Assembly (NCBI GenBank): GCA_001939145.1
Contig: LSRX01001312.1
Location: forward strand, 39,211 to 103,210
Reading direction: 5' to 3'
DNA from: Symbiodinium microadriaticum
Taxonomy: Eukaryota > Sar > Dinophyceae > Suessiales > Symbiodiniaceae
Length of the DNA stretch: 64,000 bases
In this document: positions 1 to 12,800 of the stretch, in pieces
How positions within the stretch are numbered: the first letter of the stretch is position 1
How the letters are laid out: the number at the start of each line of letters is the position of its first letter
The notes under the pieces: model-generated
The model's database searches: none
Seen by the model: only the letters and a program-made list of their open reading frames with translations
Told to the model about the DNA's origin: nothing
Made by a program: the position numbers and the translations under genes

Positions 1-66
1 CACCCACCCACGCAGGCACGCACGCACGCACGCACATATACAAGCATGCACATATACAAGCATGCA
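1..66. repeat. GCAC/GCAT-type microsatellite
   Basis: CAC and GCAC tandem units run into two copies of a CATATACAAGCATG-type unit. Simple-sequence DNA, no coding signal. Confidence 0.85.
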
Positions 67-3000
67 TTGATGTGGGTTCGACGCATCTTGTGAACTTTGC
101 CTCGCATTCCGCGATCATTCCTAGGAGTCTTCCCAATCACTTTGGAACCCAAGACAATACCCAGCGGAAGCTCTGTGCTTTGATTAGACCGCGCGCTCCG
201 ACAGTGCTTCCCTACAGTACACCTACAGGACGCTTCCCCACATCTCCTGGCCGACTCAAAGACACGACCACCATGCTTCCCCGTATACACCAGTGGGATG
301 CAGGACCACGGCACAAACGCATCCCAACTCGTATCAGCTGGTGGGATTCAGGGGCACGGCCAAAATGCTTCATCCCACGTGCTGGGGGAATTGCAAAACG
401 AGGCCAATGTCTTAGAATTTGCCATCAACCTGGCTGTCCGGGCAACGTGGTCGCACGTTAGGACATGAGCGAGGTAAAGTATGCACCGCACGAAAGCGGG
501 AGCCGCATCCCGGGGAGCCTCCCGTTGCTGGTGCATGCTGGTGGCTCGCTGCCACAGGAACCGTTTCTTACTTTACTCCGAACGTTAGAACAACACTGGT
601 TGGAGAATAATGTTGAATCTATGAAAAGGTGTCTGTGTCAGAGAAAACACAGAAAAAGCACGTGCACTTGCATCTAAGCGTACACTGCGAATGTAATTGA
701 CATGACCCCACCGTACAGCCAATTCGACGGGAGCTGGAACCCTACGCCCTTCACAAACTCCAATGCCTCCACCGCTTTGATGCAGCCCGCTAACTCCATA
801 TGCAAAACCACAAGGCCTTTCCCTTCATAACAGTCAGCTTGGTCCAGTTCAGGAACCTCGAAGTGTGTGCATTTGGAGGCATTGGCTTCGACTCACAGGC
901 AATGACCATGGCTTGGGGACATGAATGAGACGATCACTTCTTCCAGTTGCGCACTTCACTGGCCAATCTTTGCTGTCTCTCCCTTGGCATGTTTCACAAG
1001 AAGAAGCGCAAGACCTTCAGCGACCACCTTAATCCGTGGTAATCAGCACAAAGCCTTCAGCTTTCAGATGCCTAGCAAGAAGATGGCGCCAATGCGGCTT
1101 CGTGGCTGGTCCGGAAGTTGTGTCGACTGAAGGAGTGAGACACTGCTCCTCGTACCACGGCCTCTGCTTTTGATCGCCACACGGGACGGGACGGCTTCGG
1201 GGTCCGCTGACGGAGCTGCCCGTGAGCGGGCTTAGATCCGCCTGACCACATTCGAGAGCACATCATTATCAGTCAACGTCTTAAGGGCAACCGGGAGACG
1301 AACATCTGTCTGTTATGATGCGTGTTGTTCCACAATGAGACCGAGATCCAACTAGTCTCAATTCAGCGCATTGAATGACCAGCCGCTTTAGCACTATACA
1401 GGCTCCGGACTACCGAACAGGCTGGGCACAACGACTGCATGGAGGATCGCACAACTCATTCCACACGGCCCCACTGCCACTAAGAATAATCTGCACGAAC
1501 AGCCTAGCCTACTGGAGCAAAGCACGTGCAAGGAGCAGTATGTGAATATTCTTAGCAATCGCCCAGAATAGCTCCAAATTCCGTGGCCTGGAAACCGCAG
1601 AGCTCAGAACCCAAATCAGAAATAGTCGCCAAAGCCTGGAAACCGTTACTGGGATGCCCCCCACAATGCAGAAGTCCTAAGGTTCCGTATCCTGCCGTGG
1701 CTGGTGCCGGGCCGCCCATGCCCCGTGTCGGGCTCGCGAAGCCGGCCCAGCCCTTCTTCTGACTCAGCTCCTCTGTGCTGGAGACGAGAGCTTCGGACGA
1801 TTCGCTCGATTCTGGCACCCAGCAGAGTGATCGAGACTGCGTCTCGAAGGGGTGTGTGAAAGGCCGTCCGGCTCCGATTTTTCTGGCATGCACTTAGACA
1901 CCGGGCGATAAGGTGAAAGCGCGTGGGCTAAGTTTCCGAAAACAGCTACAGTACTTCATTAGCCCACTGGCAGTAGCTCACAGACCAACGGCCGACCTCC
2001 ACAAGGATGACCTCAGCGCCTTCTGCTGCTGCTTGCAAGTTCCCTGAAATAGTCATGAATGCACGGGGGAGTTCTGACTTGGCTCTTTCTCAGGGCCTGT
2101 AGCTCTTTAACTCCTTCGAGACCCTGAGCAGGAACACTCAAACCCGGCCAAGTTTTTGCACGGATCCTCGGGCGTAAGGTCAGCCAATGGGCTGACGCCA
2201 GCCGTCCACAAGCGACCGGGTCGCGAGTTGATCGCCTACAGACTGCAATGGGAGTTTGAACTCTCGCAACTCGGACACCGCAGGCTGATTCGGGTCGGAA
2301 GAGAAGCACTTACGGTTTACGGTTCTGCATGGGGCTTCAAGCGTGCTCTGAGTTCGTTGCTCTTGAAGACGGGGGTGGAGAGACAACTCGGTTGTGCAAA
2401 GGAAAGCGAGCGGTCACAGTGTCTCTCCTGGTCGCTTTCGGAGTGTCCACACAAAGTCCCAAAAGGCTCGTAACTCCACAGGCATTGCCTAGCCAACGCG
2501 ACAAGTAAACCATCATGCCATCGGCGACTTTGCTGGTGCAAAGATTTGAAGCAATACGCGTAAATCCCTGTTTTGAAGCCACACACAAAAATGTGTCATG
2601 CATTGAACTCCAACTTGCTCCCTTCGCCATGCAGATGCATGGTTGGTGGCTGCGATACCTCCAGCACGCGTGATCGGGCCTGCTCGTTTGCTTCTGACAG
2701 CACGGATGATTGTGTTTCTTTGCTTTCCTCGTCTCAACGACGCAAACGCAGACTCTGCTCAATGATTAGGCGGTCTGATTCTCATGGAGGTGCGACAGTA
2801 AGTCTATGTACTGCTACTAAGAACGTGTTTCCAAATAGCAGCATGGAGGCACAGGGGGCTGTGGACCGTAGCAAAAAGGGAGACTCACAGGGATGAAAGC
2901 ATGATCCATTGCGAGCAACAATAAAGTAGGAGGGCAGTGCTCACTCCAGGGTGCGAGCTGCATCAAATGCCCCGCTTGGCCTCAGCGCGGTGAAGGCGAT

Positions 3001-3630
3001 TGCTAAAAATGGTCAAGCGCTTGAAGTACTCGTGCGTGCCTGTCGGCACTGGGCTGTGGATCATCCAAGCACAAGACACATTCGGAGGCACAAGAAGCAT
3101 CAGAAAGCAAAATCGGGGGGGGAGGGGGGGGACGGCCGGGGTCGGCCTTTCTTGTAATTCTTTCCGTGCTGGTCGATAAAGCTGTGGAACGCCGCAATGT
3201 GATTGCCCGGAACCGCTTCCTTCATGGACCCACACATACTTCAACAGAATTGGCACATTAGACAATGGCACTTGCTAGACTTGTTGAGAACGATCGCTGT
3301 GGCTCCAAGCAATCAGCCCCAAGTGCGAGCACTCTTGGAAGCTAGGACCCCTTTCGGCATCCTGGCTGTGGCACGCTCGTATCTAGCACAGGGACCCGCA
3401 ATCGGAAGAACCCGGCCCTTACCATCCTCGATCGAAACACAGGTGGCCAGTGAGAGGATGGCAGCAGCTACAAGCTTCATGGAAGGTTCGGTCGGCAGAG
3501 CACGTGAATTGCCCGAGTTAGCGCGTTTGAACCGAGTTGGCTTCGCAGGCATGAAATTCATAAGCAACATCAGATATCAAGAAGCTACGACAGTCCGGAC
3601 AAAACCATCCAAAGAAGTTCGAAGTTCTGT
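67..3630. other. Stretch without a supported gene
   Basis: Mixed-composition DNA with only short open frames on both strands; none shows a recognisable domain or a convincing exon with splice signals. A minus-strand frame at 3313-3570 contains a short hydrophobic stretch like a signal peptide, but nothing else supports it. Confidence 0.5.
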
Positions 3631-3633
3631 TTA

Positions 3634-3842
3634 AGCAGCAGCAGCAGCAGCAGCAGCAAGAGCCGCAACGACCAGCACCAGCACGACACCACTGCCGCCA
3701 CCACCACCGCCACCGCCGCCGCCGACAACACCACTCCGGCCGCCACCACCACAACCGCCACCGCTACCACCACTGTCGCCACCGACAACCCCACCCCCAC
3801 CACCGCCACCACCGTCACCAGCACCACCGCCCTCACCACTCC
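3634..3842. repeat. Compound trinucleotide repeat: CAG then CCG/CCA/ACC
   Basis: A short CAG run changes into a long, interrupted tract of CCA, CCG and ACC triplets. Open frames through it encode only Ala, Gly, Val or Cys runs and are artefacts of the repeat. Confidence 0.9.
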
Positions 3843-4169
3843 CAAACGCGACTCCTATTTGCCGGCAGCTGTGGCATACATGAGAAAAGACACCAAGGTT
3901 CTGGCTCACTTTGGAGCGCCACTCAATGCGTGGAATGAGCAGCAAACTTGTGATTACTGTTGGCAGAAATCTGCCTCTCAAAACATTCACTGTGACCCAC
4001 ACCAAGGGTAGCAGCACTCTGACAGGCAAATTCGTGATTGAACTGCCTCGGCTACAGGGCACGTGTTCCTTGCAATCACAGTCAGCTAGTTCTGTTGCCA
4101 TGCTACAGCCAGGCAAGTGCGAACCTAAGGATGATAATTAAGATGGGCTCCACGGTTTCAGCGTTTCCG

Positions 4170-4731
4170 CTAGAAAAATAATATGTGCTTGCCTATGCAT
4201 GTGAGGCACGGGTGATGGAGCCAGCCACACTGCCCGCATCGCGCAGCCTGAAGGGCAGCACCGTTGCAGTCTGCGGCACCGTGGAGTTCGCGAGCAAGGC
4301 GCTTCCCTTTGTTGTCGTACTCTTCCAGCCAAATCTTCCCCTGCGAATCCAAGCAAACGAACTCGCCCACGCGCAGGTTCATCACCCAGCGGCCCTGCCA
4401 CAAAGAACCGTTGCTGCTGAAACACATACCTTCACCGTCTGCACGGCCACCACGAAAAGAACCCAAGATAACCCAAGTGTTGCATGTCTTGAAGCAGCAG
4501 CGCACCAAGCCCATGTGGCTTGCCATCTCTGGCATGCCAGCGCCCGACTTCTCCGGCAAACACGCCCGTCTTGGCAATTTGTATCGGGTAGTTCGTAGCT
4601 TTGCACCACACTTCCTTCAAGTCATTGTGTAATGAGATCCAAAACTCCTCTACTCTGCGCAATGGATCCGCTGTGATTTTGTGCAGTCTACCCTGTGTGG
4701 AAGTGCTGGAAGGCATCAACTGCAAGGGCAT
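4170..4731 (-). pseudogene. Possible MORN-repeat protein fragment
   Basis: Two overlapping minus-strand frames (4731-4432 and 4577-4170) share a Gly/aromatic periodicity like degenerate MORN repeats. The first contains GKPHGLGALL. The second has GSFRGGRADGEGM followed by SLWQGRWVMNL and GKIWLEEYDNKGK, close to the family pattern of an acidic/aromatic start, a Gly pair, and a small-residue turn before the next strand. MORN repeats usually bind membranes or act as scaffolds. The frame changes near 4440-4460, so this is either a frameshifted relic or two exons with an intron I cannot place. No start codon, stop or partner gene was identified. The match is by eye on only two or three repeat units, so another beta-rich protein is possible. 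Confidence 0.3.
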
Positions 4732-7636
4732 CTCCGCGGATAGCCTCGGTGCAACCTTTGCGGAGACCTCCTGGACACGAGAATCACAGCATTCTTACAT
4801 GTCTGTGGTAGCAGCAATGCCTCGCGAGCATTCTAACCAGCATCCAATTCAACATTCAACTTGTTCTGTGGTCCACGGGAGGTCGCTATCACACGACTCC
4901 TGCATACAGAGCCGTCTACATTCCGGCTGCCAGTTACATTCCACTTTCCGGCTGCTAGTCATACAATTGCTTAACGTGTGAAGCGGGAAGCAATCAAGAT
5001 TCGACACTTTGCCGATCAAGGATTGCACTTCACAGCAGTCTAGTGTTCATGCTGAACATCTCGCAAATCCTCTCTGCCCACAGGCTCCGTCCTCTGGTTT
5101 AGGGGCAACTGCGGCATGGAGACGAAACTTCGCTCGCTGGGTTGCAGTGAGTCCATCACCTCAGAGTGTCATTTCACCAGCGGGGGTGGTGGGTCAGGGA
5201 TTAAGTCCTCATTCTCATTTCGATTGTATGAGCACACGTCGACAAAGGCTCTGAGATTTGACATCTCAGGAGTAAGCTTTGCAAGGATTCCAAAGCCTTG
5301 CGTAGACTCTTCTTCTCGACCGCAAATTGCGGAGGTCGTGGTGCCGGCAAGCATTGCCGAACTGTTTTTGTTGTTGCTCGAGATTTCACACCGCATTGAA
5401 ACAGCCCTCAGCCCTCAACTTGGCCAGAAAACCGGGCAGCAGCTCCTGCTTGGGTGGCTGTCGTTCCTGCAGGTGCGGCCTGCCAAATAGCAGTTTTCAT
5501 TTGAGCAGACTATGCTGTGAAATGGCAGGAACTGCTGAAGCTGTAAACTTTCTTGCGGAAGCCCATGTTGAAGGCACGTGATCTGAGATGTCCTTACGTC
5601 GAACACGCCGGGTTTTGTGACTGCGAATGCCAGAAGAGTCCGGCGTCGAGCCTTCTGTGGTGCGGCCGTAGTCCGAGAGTCACCTGGCAATTGGCAAAGC
5701 AAAAAATCTCAAGCTCGGGCTGCTGCGAAGCATTGTGCATTCAGGAAGATTTGTGAAGCTCCAGCCCAAGTCGAGAATTGCAGTAAGAGGGTCTTCAAGT
5801 CCTGCGCTCCACAATGCTACTCCGCCTGTTCCTACCCACAACTCAGGCCTCGCCCCAACCTTGTGCTTGGGCGAGAATGGCCTCTCAGGTTTGCAGCACT
5901 CTCATCATAAGGATCACAAGCATACTCACGCGAGGACGCCAGCCAGCTGCACACACACACAAAAACCGGAGAAGGACGACTCTGCTCTGCGTAAAGGAAC
6001 GTGCAAACTGCCGCTTGACGGCACAGCACCCGACACCACATGCTGACAAGTGAAGGGATCGCACCTGGTTCCATCCCATGGAGACACTGGCACCAGCTTC
6101 AGATCGAGACGTGCCCAATTGATGAACGCCCTCCTGCTCGTAAGCATGCAATTCAATTTTGAACTAGATGCCGGGCGGAAAGGCTCTCGCACTTCAGGAT
6201 CAGGTGCTGTGATGGCGATGCCAGCTTCCTTTCTTCGGTCGAGGGTGGGTTGCGTGCCCGTTAGCGTGGTGAGCCATAACTCGAGCCGTGGCCGCTGATA
6301 TCAAGGCAGTCATGACGCCGTCAATGCGAATGATACCAAATTCACCCCACACTGAATAAAACTCAACACAAGGCCCCGAACCCCAAGCCCCAAGACAAGG
6401 AATCCTTGAACTTGAACTTCGTTCGCTGAGGTTGCAGGGGGATGAACCCATCATTCTCCACCATGGCCGCACGCACTCGCGGAGAGAAAGGCCATAAAGC
6501 TAAACCGAAGTACTGAATTGGCAGTACTCCAGCCATCTCTGCACCCGTCCTTGCAGCTGTAGATACAGGAGATACAGAAAGTAAACAATGCCACCTAATT
6601 ACTCTTGCATGCATAACTTCCCCGCAACTGACTACCAGGTGTGCTGGGAGGCGGGCTACCGCTACTGCAGATGCTACTGCTACGGGCAAAAAAACGGGCG
6701 ACGCCGGATATGTTCAAGATGATGATGGCGACGACTGTAGTGGCAGTAGTGATGATGATGATACCGACACTGGTGATGACGACAAAAAAACGAGTGTGTG
6801 GCGGTGTGGTGGTGGGGTGGGCTTGTCGTGGGTGTCGGGCCGGCGATGATTAGCACGGGCACATGACCCTGTCTATCAATGGGCAGATGTATGTCTGTCG
6901 CATGTATAGTTGTGATTTGATGAAATGAACGGCCCTCCAATCTGCCTACGAAACTGTCAGCATGCGAGTGAAGAATACTCTGGTCAGTTGGAGGGCCTCC
7001 ATCTGAATGCTCGTCAGCGGCAAGGCCACCCAAGTTTGTAATGATCCATGGCATGCCGGGACGAGTGTTCTGTCGCCACGAAGAAATCAAGAGGTCTTGG
7101 TTGATTTCAGTGGCATGAGGCTGGACAGTAATTGCCGTTGGGGATGGCCTGTCAAAGTGTTGCCACGAAAGGCGGCCGGTCTTGACAAGGCCTGAAGCAC
7201 TTCCATATGAGATGCCCTCGCCTTGCAAACTCCGAAGACAGGCCCGTGGAACAAGAAAGTTTTGGGCAGGCCTACTGCTGTGACTGTCGCCTTGAGCAAT
7301 ATTTGTCGCAAGATTCGCCAGCTCGGGGAACCTCGTGCTTGTATCACATTCTCCAGCTCGCGCTCTTGTCTGTCGTCTTTCACAGCTTTCCCGCCGAGGC
7401 CGTGCTATGGCCAGCGTGCCTCGACAAGGACCTCAGTTTGCGACTGAGGGGGATGCCTGAGTGGGCGCAATGACCCTTTCAGACCCTTTCACCATTCGAG
7501 GATCCCAACCGAAAAGTGTTTTCCGAAAACTCTCCAGGTTTGTCAGCCGCGTGGCCACCGCATCTTGATCCTCTAGCCCCTCCCCAAGGTTGGGTGGCTT
7601 GACCTGGACGTGAACGAGAGAAAGAAAGCACAAGCG
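4732..7636. other. Stretch without a supported gene
   Basis: Short overlapping frames only. A minus-strand frame at 7228-6680 is open for 182 codons, but its last third is His-rich translation of a CA/TGA-type simple repeat (6720-6800) and the rest matches nothing I recognise. Confidence 0.5.
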
Positions 7637-7735
7637 GGGGAGAGAGAGAGAGAGATAGCGAGAGCGAAAGCGAGGGAGGGAGGGGGGAAGGGAGGGAGCG
7701 GAGTGAGAGGGGAGAGAGGGACTTCCCAAAATTCG
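7637..7735. repeat. GA-rich simple sequence
   Basis: GAGAGA and GGGA units on the plus strand, a purine tract of about 100 bases. Frames through it give Ser/Leu/Pro or Glu/Arg runs. Confidence 0.8.
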
Positions 7736-7739
7736 ACAT

Positions 7740-9236
7740 CAAGACATGGATCGCCCGACCCCCCAAGCACAGCTCCCAGGCACGCCTTGCTAATCTCAAC
7801 CGTCGCCCCGGCCTGCTGGAGAATCTCACGGCGCTTTCAGCTCTCGGACGCGAGTTACTTAATCTTGTAAGGTTCAAACGATTCCGGAGAAGGTCGAAGC
7901 CCAGTCATCCTTTATTCGCTCTAAGCCTCTATAAGCCTCTCTGATACTAGGCAACGACACCACTGGCAGCTCTTCGGACGATTCGTCCCTCGTCTGGACC
8001 TCGTCTGTTAACTATTCCACTACCATGCGCAGCCGCCAAGTGTTAAGCGCAAAAATGCCATGTGCTTGTCCCGTGTCACCGTCTGCTCACCCACCCAACC
8101 CTGCAACACCCTGCAATGCTTTGAGGATTGATGTTTGTTTTTTTTGGTGGTCGCGAAGCATCCGCGACCCTGGCTATAACTCGATGCCACAAAACAGGGC
8201 CTCGGTCGAAGCTTCAACCCAGGATGCAACAATACGCGACACCCAGTTCACCAAGGCCTCGCGCAGTGCGCCTGCGAATGCTTCACGGGCCCCAGCAATG
8301 CGCTCACGCCTGAGATTTTTTCTTAGCAGGTACCTGTATTGATGACTGTGGACTGCACGGGATCGTGACGATTAAACACTACGTATGGGCTGGTCTTCTC
8401 GGTCGCAAATCCGAGGTTGACAAAGCCGAAAAGCTGCCAGCTTTGAATCCGAATGTCAGTAAGCGCATTACACCCTAAGTTCCACGACTTGACCTTTGCC
8501 TTCAAATCCCCGCAGTCTTGGCCCCACACAAACAGCTGCAATTCGGAGCGTGTTTAAGACTTCAACTCTGGTGTTTTCTTGGCTCATTAGAACAGATAGG
8601 GTCCCACTGCGGATAATTCAATCGCCGAACGCTTCGTGCATTGGCGACGCATCTCGCGAAGCGAAACCCACAGGTTGTGGCACGAGTATGATGGCACAAT
8701 GTGACATTCGCAATAATACGTTGGCTGACGGCAGTCCAACCACTTTTCGGCAGCTGCACGGTTTGCTCCATATGCTCGAGGCAACGCACGGCTTTTGCGG
8801 CGTCCGTGCCTTCGGAGGGCCTTCTCCTGACCTCTCATGTCATGCAGTGAGCCCGTTGCCAAGTTTTGGCTGGACTCAGAGCTTCACGGCGTTTGAGATC
8901 CGGAATTATATATACGCATCTTGGAAGTCTTGAAACTCCGTCCGAGGTTGCAACAGAAATGATTAACCTGCCAGCGATGCTGCAACTTCATGGGCGATTG
9001 CGCGCTTGATCGGGCTCTGTCTTCGTATATGATGCTTCGTTGGTTTTTTAACGGAACTGTGGCATCACGATGATGCTTAGTCGTGATGTTTCGTAACATG
9101 TGCGATCACCTCCCGCAAATGAGCGAGGAGTATCAAACATACTCATCTCGCCCTACCGCCTGCGACGATGCAACCAAGCACGAAAGGAAGGGTTGTGTTT
9201 GTCTGGCACGGCAGTCCTGGCCGCTACTGCATACTA
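7740..9236. other. Stretch without a supported gene
   Basis: No domain, repeat or exon could be supported. The longest plus-strand frame (8496-8933, 145 codons) is not recognisable. Confidence 0.5.
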
Positions 9237-9375
9237 CGTGTGACTACTACTGCCACTGCTACTACTACTGCTAATACGGCTACCACTGCTAGCAACTAGA
9301 CTGCTACTGCTACTGCAACTGCTGCTGCTGCAATTATTGATATCATTACTATTACTCCTACTAGTTCTATTGCTG

Positions 9376-9425
<50 letters not shown>

Positions 9426-9617
9426 GCCACTACTACTCCACTACTACTACTACCCCTACTCCTACTCCTACTCCTACTCCTTACTCCTTACTACTTACTA
9501 CTTACTACTTACTACTTACTACTTACTACTTACTGCTTAAAACTTACTACTTACTACTTACTACTTACTACTAACTACTAACTACTAACTAACTACTAAC
9601 TAACTACCACTTCTACG

Positions 9618-9664
<47 letters not shown>

Positions 9665-9737
9665 GACCACGACCACGACCACGACTACGACTACGACGAC
9701 GACGACGACGACGACTACTACTACTACTACTACGACG
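9237..9737. repeat. Long ACT/CTA trinucleotide microsatellite with CTTA and CGA variants
   Basis: Starts as CTACTGCTA-type triplets, becomes pure CTA from about 9377, then a CTTACTA-type heptamer block (about 9480-9600), then CTA again and a CGA/ACG block before ending near 9737. The same triplet class recurs at 13512 and, on the opposite strand, inside the Gag frame of element E1 (31150-31230). Confidence 0.95.
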
Positions 9738-9739
9738 CA

Positions 9740-12060
9740 TCTCGGCTTGTAGGCTGAGGATAGAAGGTTCGGCGCTGCCATGCAGAAGTGCTGAAACGGT
9801 TCTGTGCTCGAGCCCCTGACCGAACAATTTCCAGAGCACTGTGCTCATGCACTTCCTGCTGCTCTGGCATCGAATTCTTCTGGGATGTGCGAGTGGCTGG
9901 GAAGGGAGGCTTCAGTGCCCGATGCTGAAACAACAGCCGATCCCTGGATACCCAATCACAGTAAGATACCACTGGACTCAAACGGCGAGTATGCAAGGGA
10001 ACTCTTGAGCAGGCCCCAACAACGAAGACATCTCCTTTCATTTCTGGGAGAGTGCCTGCTTGTTTCCATGGGTGGATACCTTAGCAACATTGGTTTTAAA
10101 CACCACTGGGACATGGTATGGACGGTGCACGAACATCCAGGCACAGCGCTGCAGGCAGCCAGGTGTCTCAGACGGCCACCAGATGAATTGGCAGTATGGT
10201 CTTGGTGCAGACTGTACTATCCCACCTGGGTTAAGCATGTCTGGCCTTCGGGAATCCACGAAACCAAGTTAATCTGGAAACCATGGACTAGTGACTAGCC
10301 GCTGGCCTGTTACGCTCAGGCCGCATAAGTCAGACCTCGGCAGGACCTGTCGACACTGGAGGTTTCGCTTCTCTGCTCGAGCTCCCCGCAGGCCAACCCG
10401 CAAACGTGGTCGAGCTAGAATCAGACAGACTCTGTTGCGCAAATTACTTTCCAGGCTCAGCCGGCTATGGTTCGACTCCTCTGCACCATGCCATTTGCAA
10501 GTTGGTGTGCATGTACATTTTGAAGCACAGACCGCTGACTGCACTGCGCCACGATACCCACATTCCTTTACGCGCAATTGTGTGTTCTTCTCATGACTGG
10601 CTCGAAGCGGTGTGGCAGCATTGTGGAGAACTAAGCAAGCACTGCTTCCTCCCATGGCATCGAGTTCTGGGAGGGCTTCCGAGGAGGAGCATACTGAAGA
10701 GGAGGTCCCAGTTGATCCTCAAGAGCCGCCATTCGGACCACCACCTCCTCAAAACCTCTTTTCCCTCCGACTGTCACAAGCCTTGGTTGATGCGATGGCT
10801 CCTAACATCATTCATCAAGGAGCTTCTCTTACCAGGATCCAGGGGCGAATCATCGAGTGCGTGGGGATCACAGCGGTCTCGCGACCGATGACACCCAATG
10901 AGTTTCTCGACCGGGACGTCTTGCATTGCGCAGACAATCCCTCGGTCAGTGAGCTAGAGGACCCCCGAGGAGACCACCAACGCGGCTGGTATGCAGATGG
11001 AGGCCGGGACAGGGCACGGCGGGCTTCGGCTGAGTGGCTGGAAAGAAGAGCAGAGATAGAGGCCATGATGGCTACGCCTTCAGGAGACACTCTCCCCGCA
11101 GTGCCCCGCAGAGGCCACTAGACCGGCGGCGGATGCGATGAACGAGAGGGCTACCGATGGCTACCGAAAGCCTCTCCTCCTCCAGAATCGCGACAGCCAA
11201 GCACAAAGTCTCTCGGAAGTGCGCTTCTCATTTGTTCTGTTTCGTCCTGGACTGCAATGAGTACAGGGCCGCTCGACCTCTCTCCCATCTTTGCCCAGGC
11301 GAGCTCGCGGCACCCACTAGCATCTTTCAGGGGTTAGGAAACTGGCTGGCACTTTTGATCACGGCCTCTGTTCTTCTCATATGTACCACTGGCGGATCGC
11401 CACACAGAGCCTCGCAACGCTGGAAAACATGCTCCGAGACTGTCACTGACACTGCACCGATCGAGCCCCGCATGTTCGATTACATCCGTGCATTGTTGAG
11501 CTCTATGCTGGCCAGGTACAGTACCAGTTCCTTCCTGAAGATGATTGCGGGACCTCAAACCGTCTACTACTGGCACCTCTTACAATTGCAGGTCAAATTG
11601 TTGCTGCGGTATGTGATAGGTGTCTTCTCCTACGTCAATCTGGACCTCTTCGGACTGTCCAGCTCCCAGTGCACATCCCGAGCACCACAGCCACATCATT
11701 AACTCACAGGCTGGCAGGCTGCTCTACCTCTTCACGAAGCCGGGTTGGTCCCAAGTCCGGCCGCGTCCTCTGCAGGCAGCAAGCACTTTTCACGCTTATC
11801 ATTTGGTCGTGCTTCCATTGTTGTCCTGTGAAAGCGGGGGGCGTAGATGCGAGGGTTGACGCTAGGGGGCCATCACAGTGTCTGAAGCCGCCACGGTGGC
11901 GAAGCCGAATGGCATGCGGAAGGCCAGTGTGCCCCCCGAACGCAACAGCTGTCAAAAGACCCTACAGGCGAGCGTATGCAAGATCGTGCCGCACAGGCAT
12001 TCATACTACAAGGGCAGCTGGCGCCCCATGGAGTGGTTTCGAGGAGTACAGTTGAGACCT
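9740..12060. other. Degraded region upstream of the LINE relics
   Basis: Plus-strand frames of moderate length change phase repeatedly. Given the LINE endonuclease piece that follows, it may be eroded upstream LINE sequence, but I recognise no domain here apart from the ORF listed separately. Confidence 0.35.
10612..11121 (+). CDS. Unrecognised ORF, possible LINE ORF1 fragment
   Basis: I do not recognise this 169-codon frame. It has a protein-like composition: an acidic, Pro-rich N-terminus (ATG at 10654 is the more natural start), a middle part with mixed hydrophobic residues and a charged, Arg/Glu-rich tail before the stop. It lies about 1 kb upstream, on the same strand, of the LINE endonuclease relic at 12061, so it could be a piece of the same retroelement's first ORF. 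No zinc finger, RNA-binding or catalytic motif is visible. Because random frames of this length occur in GC-rich DNA, it may not be coding at all. Confidence 0.2.
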   Translation: MAALWRTKQALLPPMASSSGRASEEEHTEEEVPVDPQEPPFGPPPPQNLFSLRLSQALVDAMAPNIIHQGASLTRIQGRIIECVGITAVSRPMTPNEFLDRDVLHCADNPSVSELEDPRGDHQRGWYADGGRDRARRASAEWLERRAEIEAMMATPSGDTLPAVPRRGH

Positions 12061-12310
12061 CAGCACCTTGCGAAAAACACACAACAACAAACGTCCTGGC
12101 CTCATTGGATAATCATGAAGTGGAACGCCGGAGGTCTCACTACTTCAGTCTTCCAGGAGTGCGAAACTAACGCACGAGAGAATCGCCTAGACATCTTCCT
12201 AATCCAGGAAACCAAGTGGAAAACCGAGGCCACCTGGAGCAACCGCGGTTTTCATTATATACATTCTTTAGGCAGAGGGACGTTGGATCGTGGTGACAAG
12301 ATGATGATTC
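12061..12310 (+). pseudogene. LINE endonuclease (APE-type) N-terminal fragment
   Basis: The frame contains MKWNAGGL, matching the Asn-containing first motif of APE-type LINE endonucleases, and about 30 residues later DIFLIQETKW, the motif with the catalytic Glu, followed by HYIHS, the aromatic/His segment usual in these enzymes. Such endonucleases nick the target so that reverse transcription can be primed there. The remaining motifs (GDxN, the Asp-His pair) are absent: the sequence loses sense near 12310 and a minus-strand RT fragment follows. It is therefore a truncated relic. I am fairly confident of the family and not of the original extent. Confidence 0.7.
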
Positions 12311-12365
12311 TAAGGAGGATAAGAGATTCAAGTTCCCCACCTCCGAGAGCGAGGCAAGTTCCTGC

Positions 12366-12800
12366 CTCGTGAGATAGCTGGTCAAAAGCTGAGGAAATGC
12401 CGAGCTTAACGGCTACGAGAGGTAGACGGTATTCCTGTGAGAGATGAATAAGATGTTGGAGACACGCATAACCTTCTAGTGTTTGAGTTCCTTTAATACA
12501 TGCAAGCTGGTTGGCAGAGGGAGGAGGAAGAGAGGGACGGATTCTATCGAGAAGGATTTCGGTGAAAAGTTTGGAGGCAGTGGGGGCGAGAACGATAGGG
12601 CGGAGATGTTTAGGTTCAGAGGGGTTTGGGACTTTAGGAATGAAGGTGAGACGGGAAGTGACTCAGGAAGGAGGAATGGGGTAGATTTGAAAGAGGACAG
12701 AGTTAAAGAGGTCAAACAGGTGCTCACTAAGGCTGGTGCTAGAGATGGGATGAAGCAGTTCATAGGGTACACCATCATTCCCACACGATTTGCCTAACTT
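12366..12800 (-). pseudogene. LINE reverse transcriptase fragment, inverted in the mosaic
   Basis: Read on the minus strand, one frame gives the opening RT motifs of a non-LTR element in order: CGNDGVPYELL (the GxDGIP-type entry motif), LTFIPKVPNP with a following LRPIVLAPTASKLFTEIL, ANQLACIKGTQTLEG (the Q-x-G-C-like segment) and a motif A region reading KLGISSAFDQLSH. The usual motif A catalytic Asp is Gly here. An in-frame TGA (12663-12665) lies where Trp would fit. The fragment stops after motif A, so the YxDD part is missing. Its orientation is opposite to the endonuclease and USP pieces on either side, so it is an inserted or rearranged copy of another LINE. It cannot make a working enzyme. 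Confidence 0.7.

Noticed and set aside
6680..7228. 182-codon minus-strand frame
   Set aside because: The last third is His-rich simple repeat; the remainder has no motif and competes with frames on both strands.
12483..12797. 104-codon plus-strand frame and a Ser/Pro-rich minus-strand frame in the same place
   Set aside because: Shadows of the LINE RT fragment, which reads in a third phase on the minus strand.
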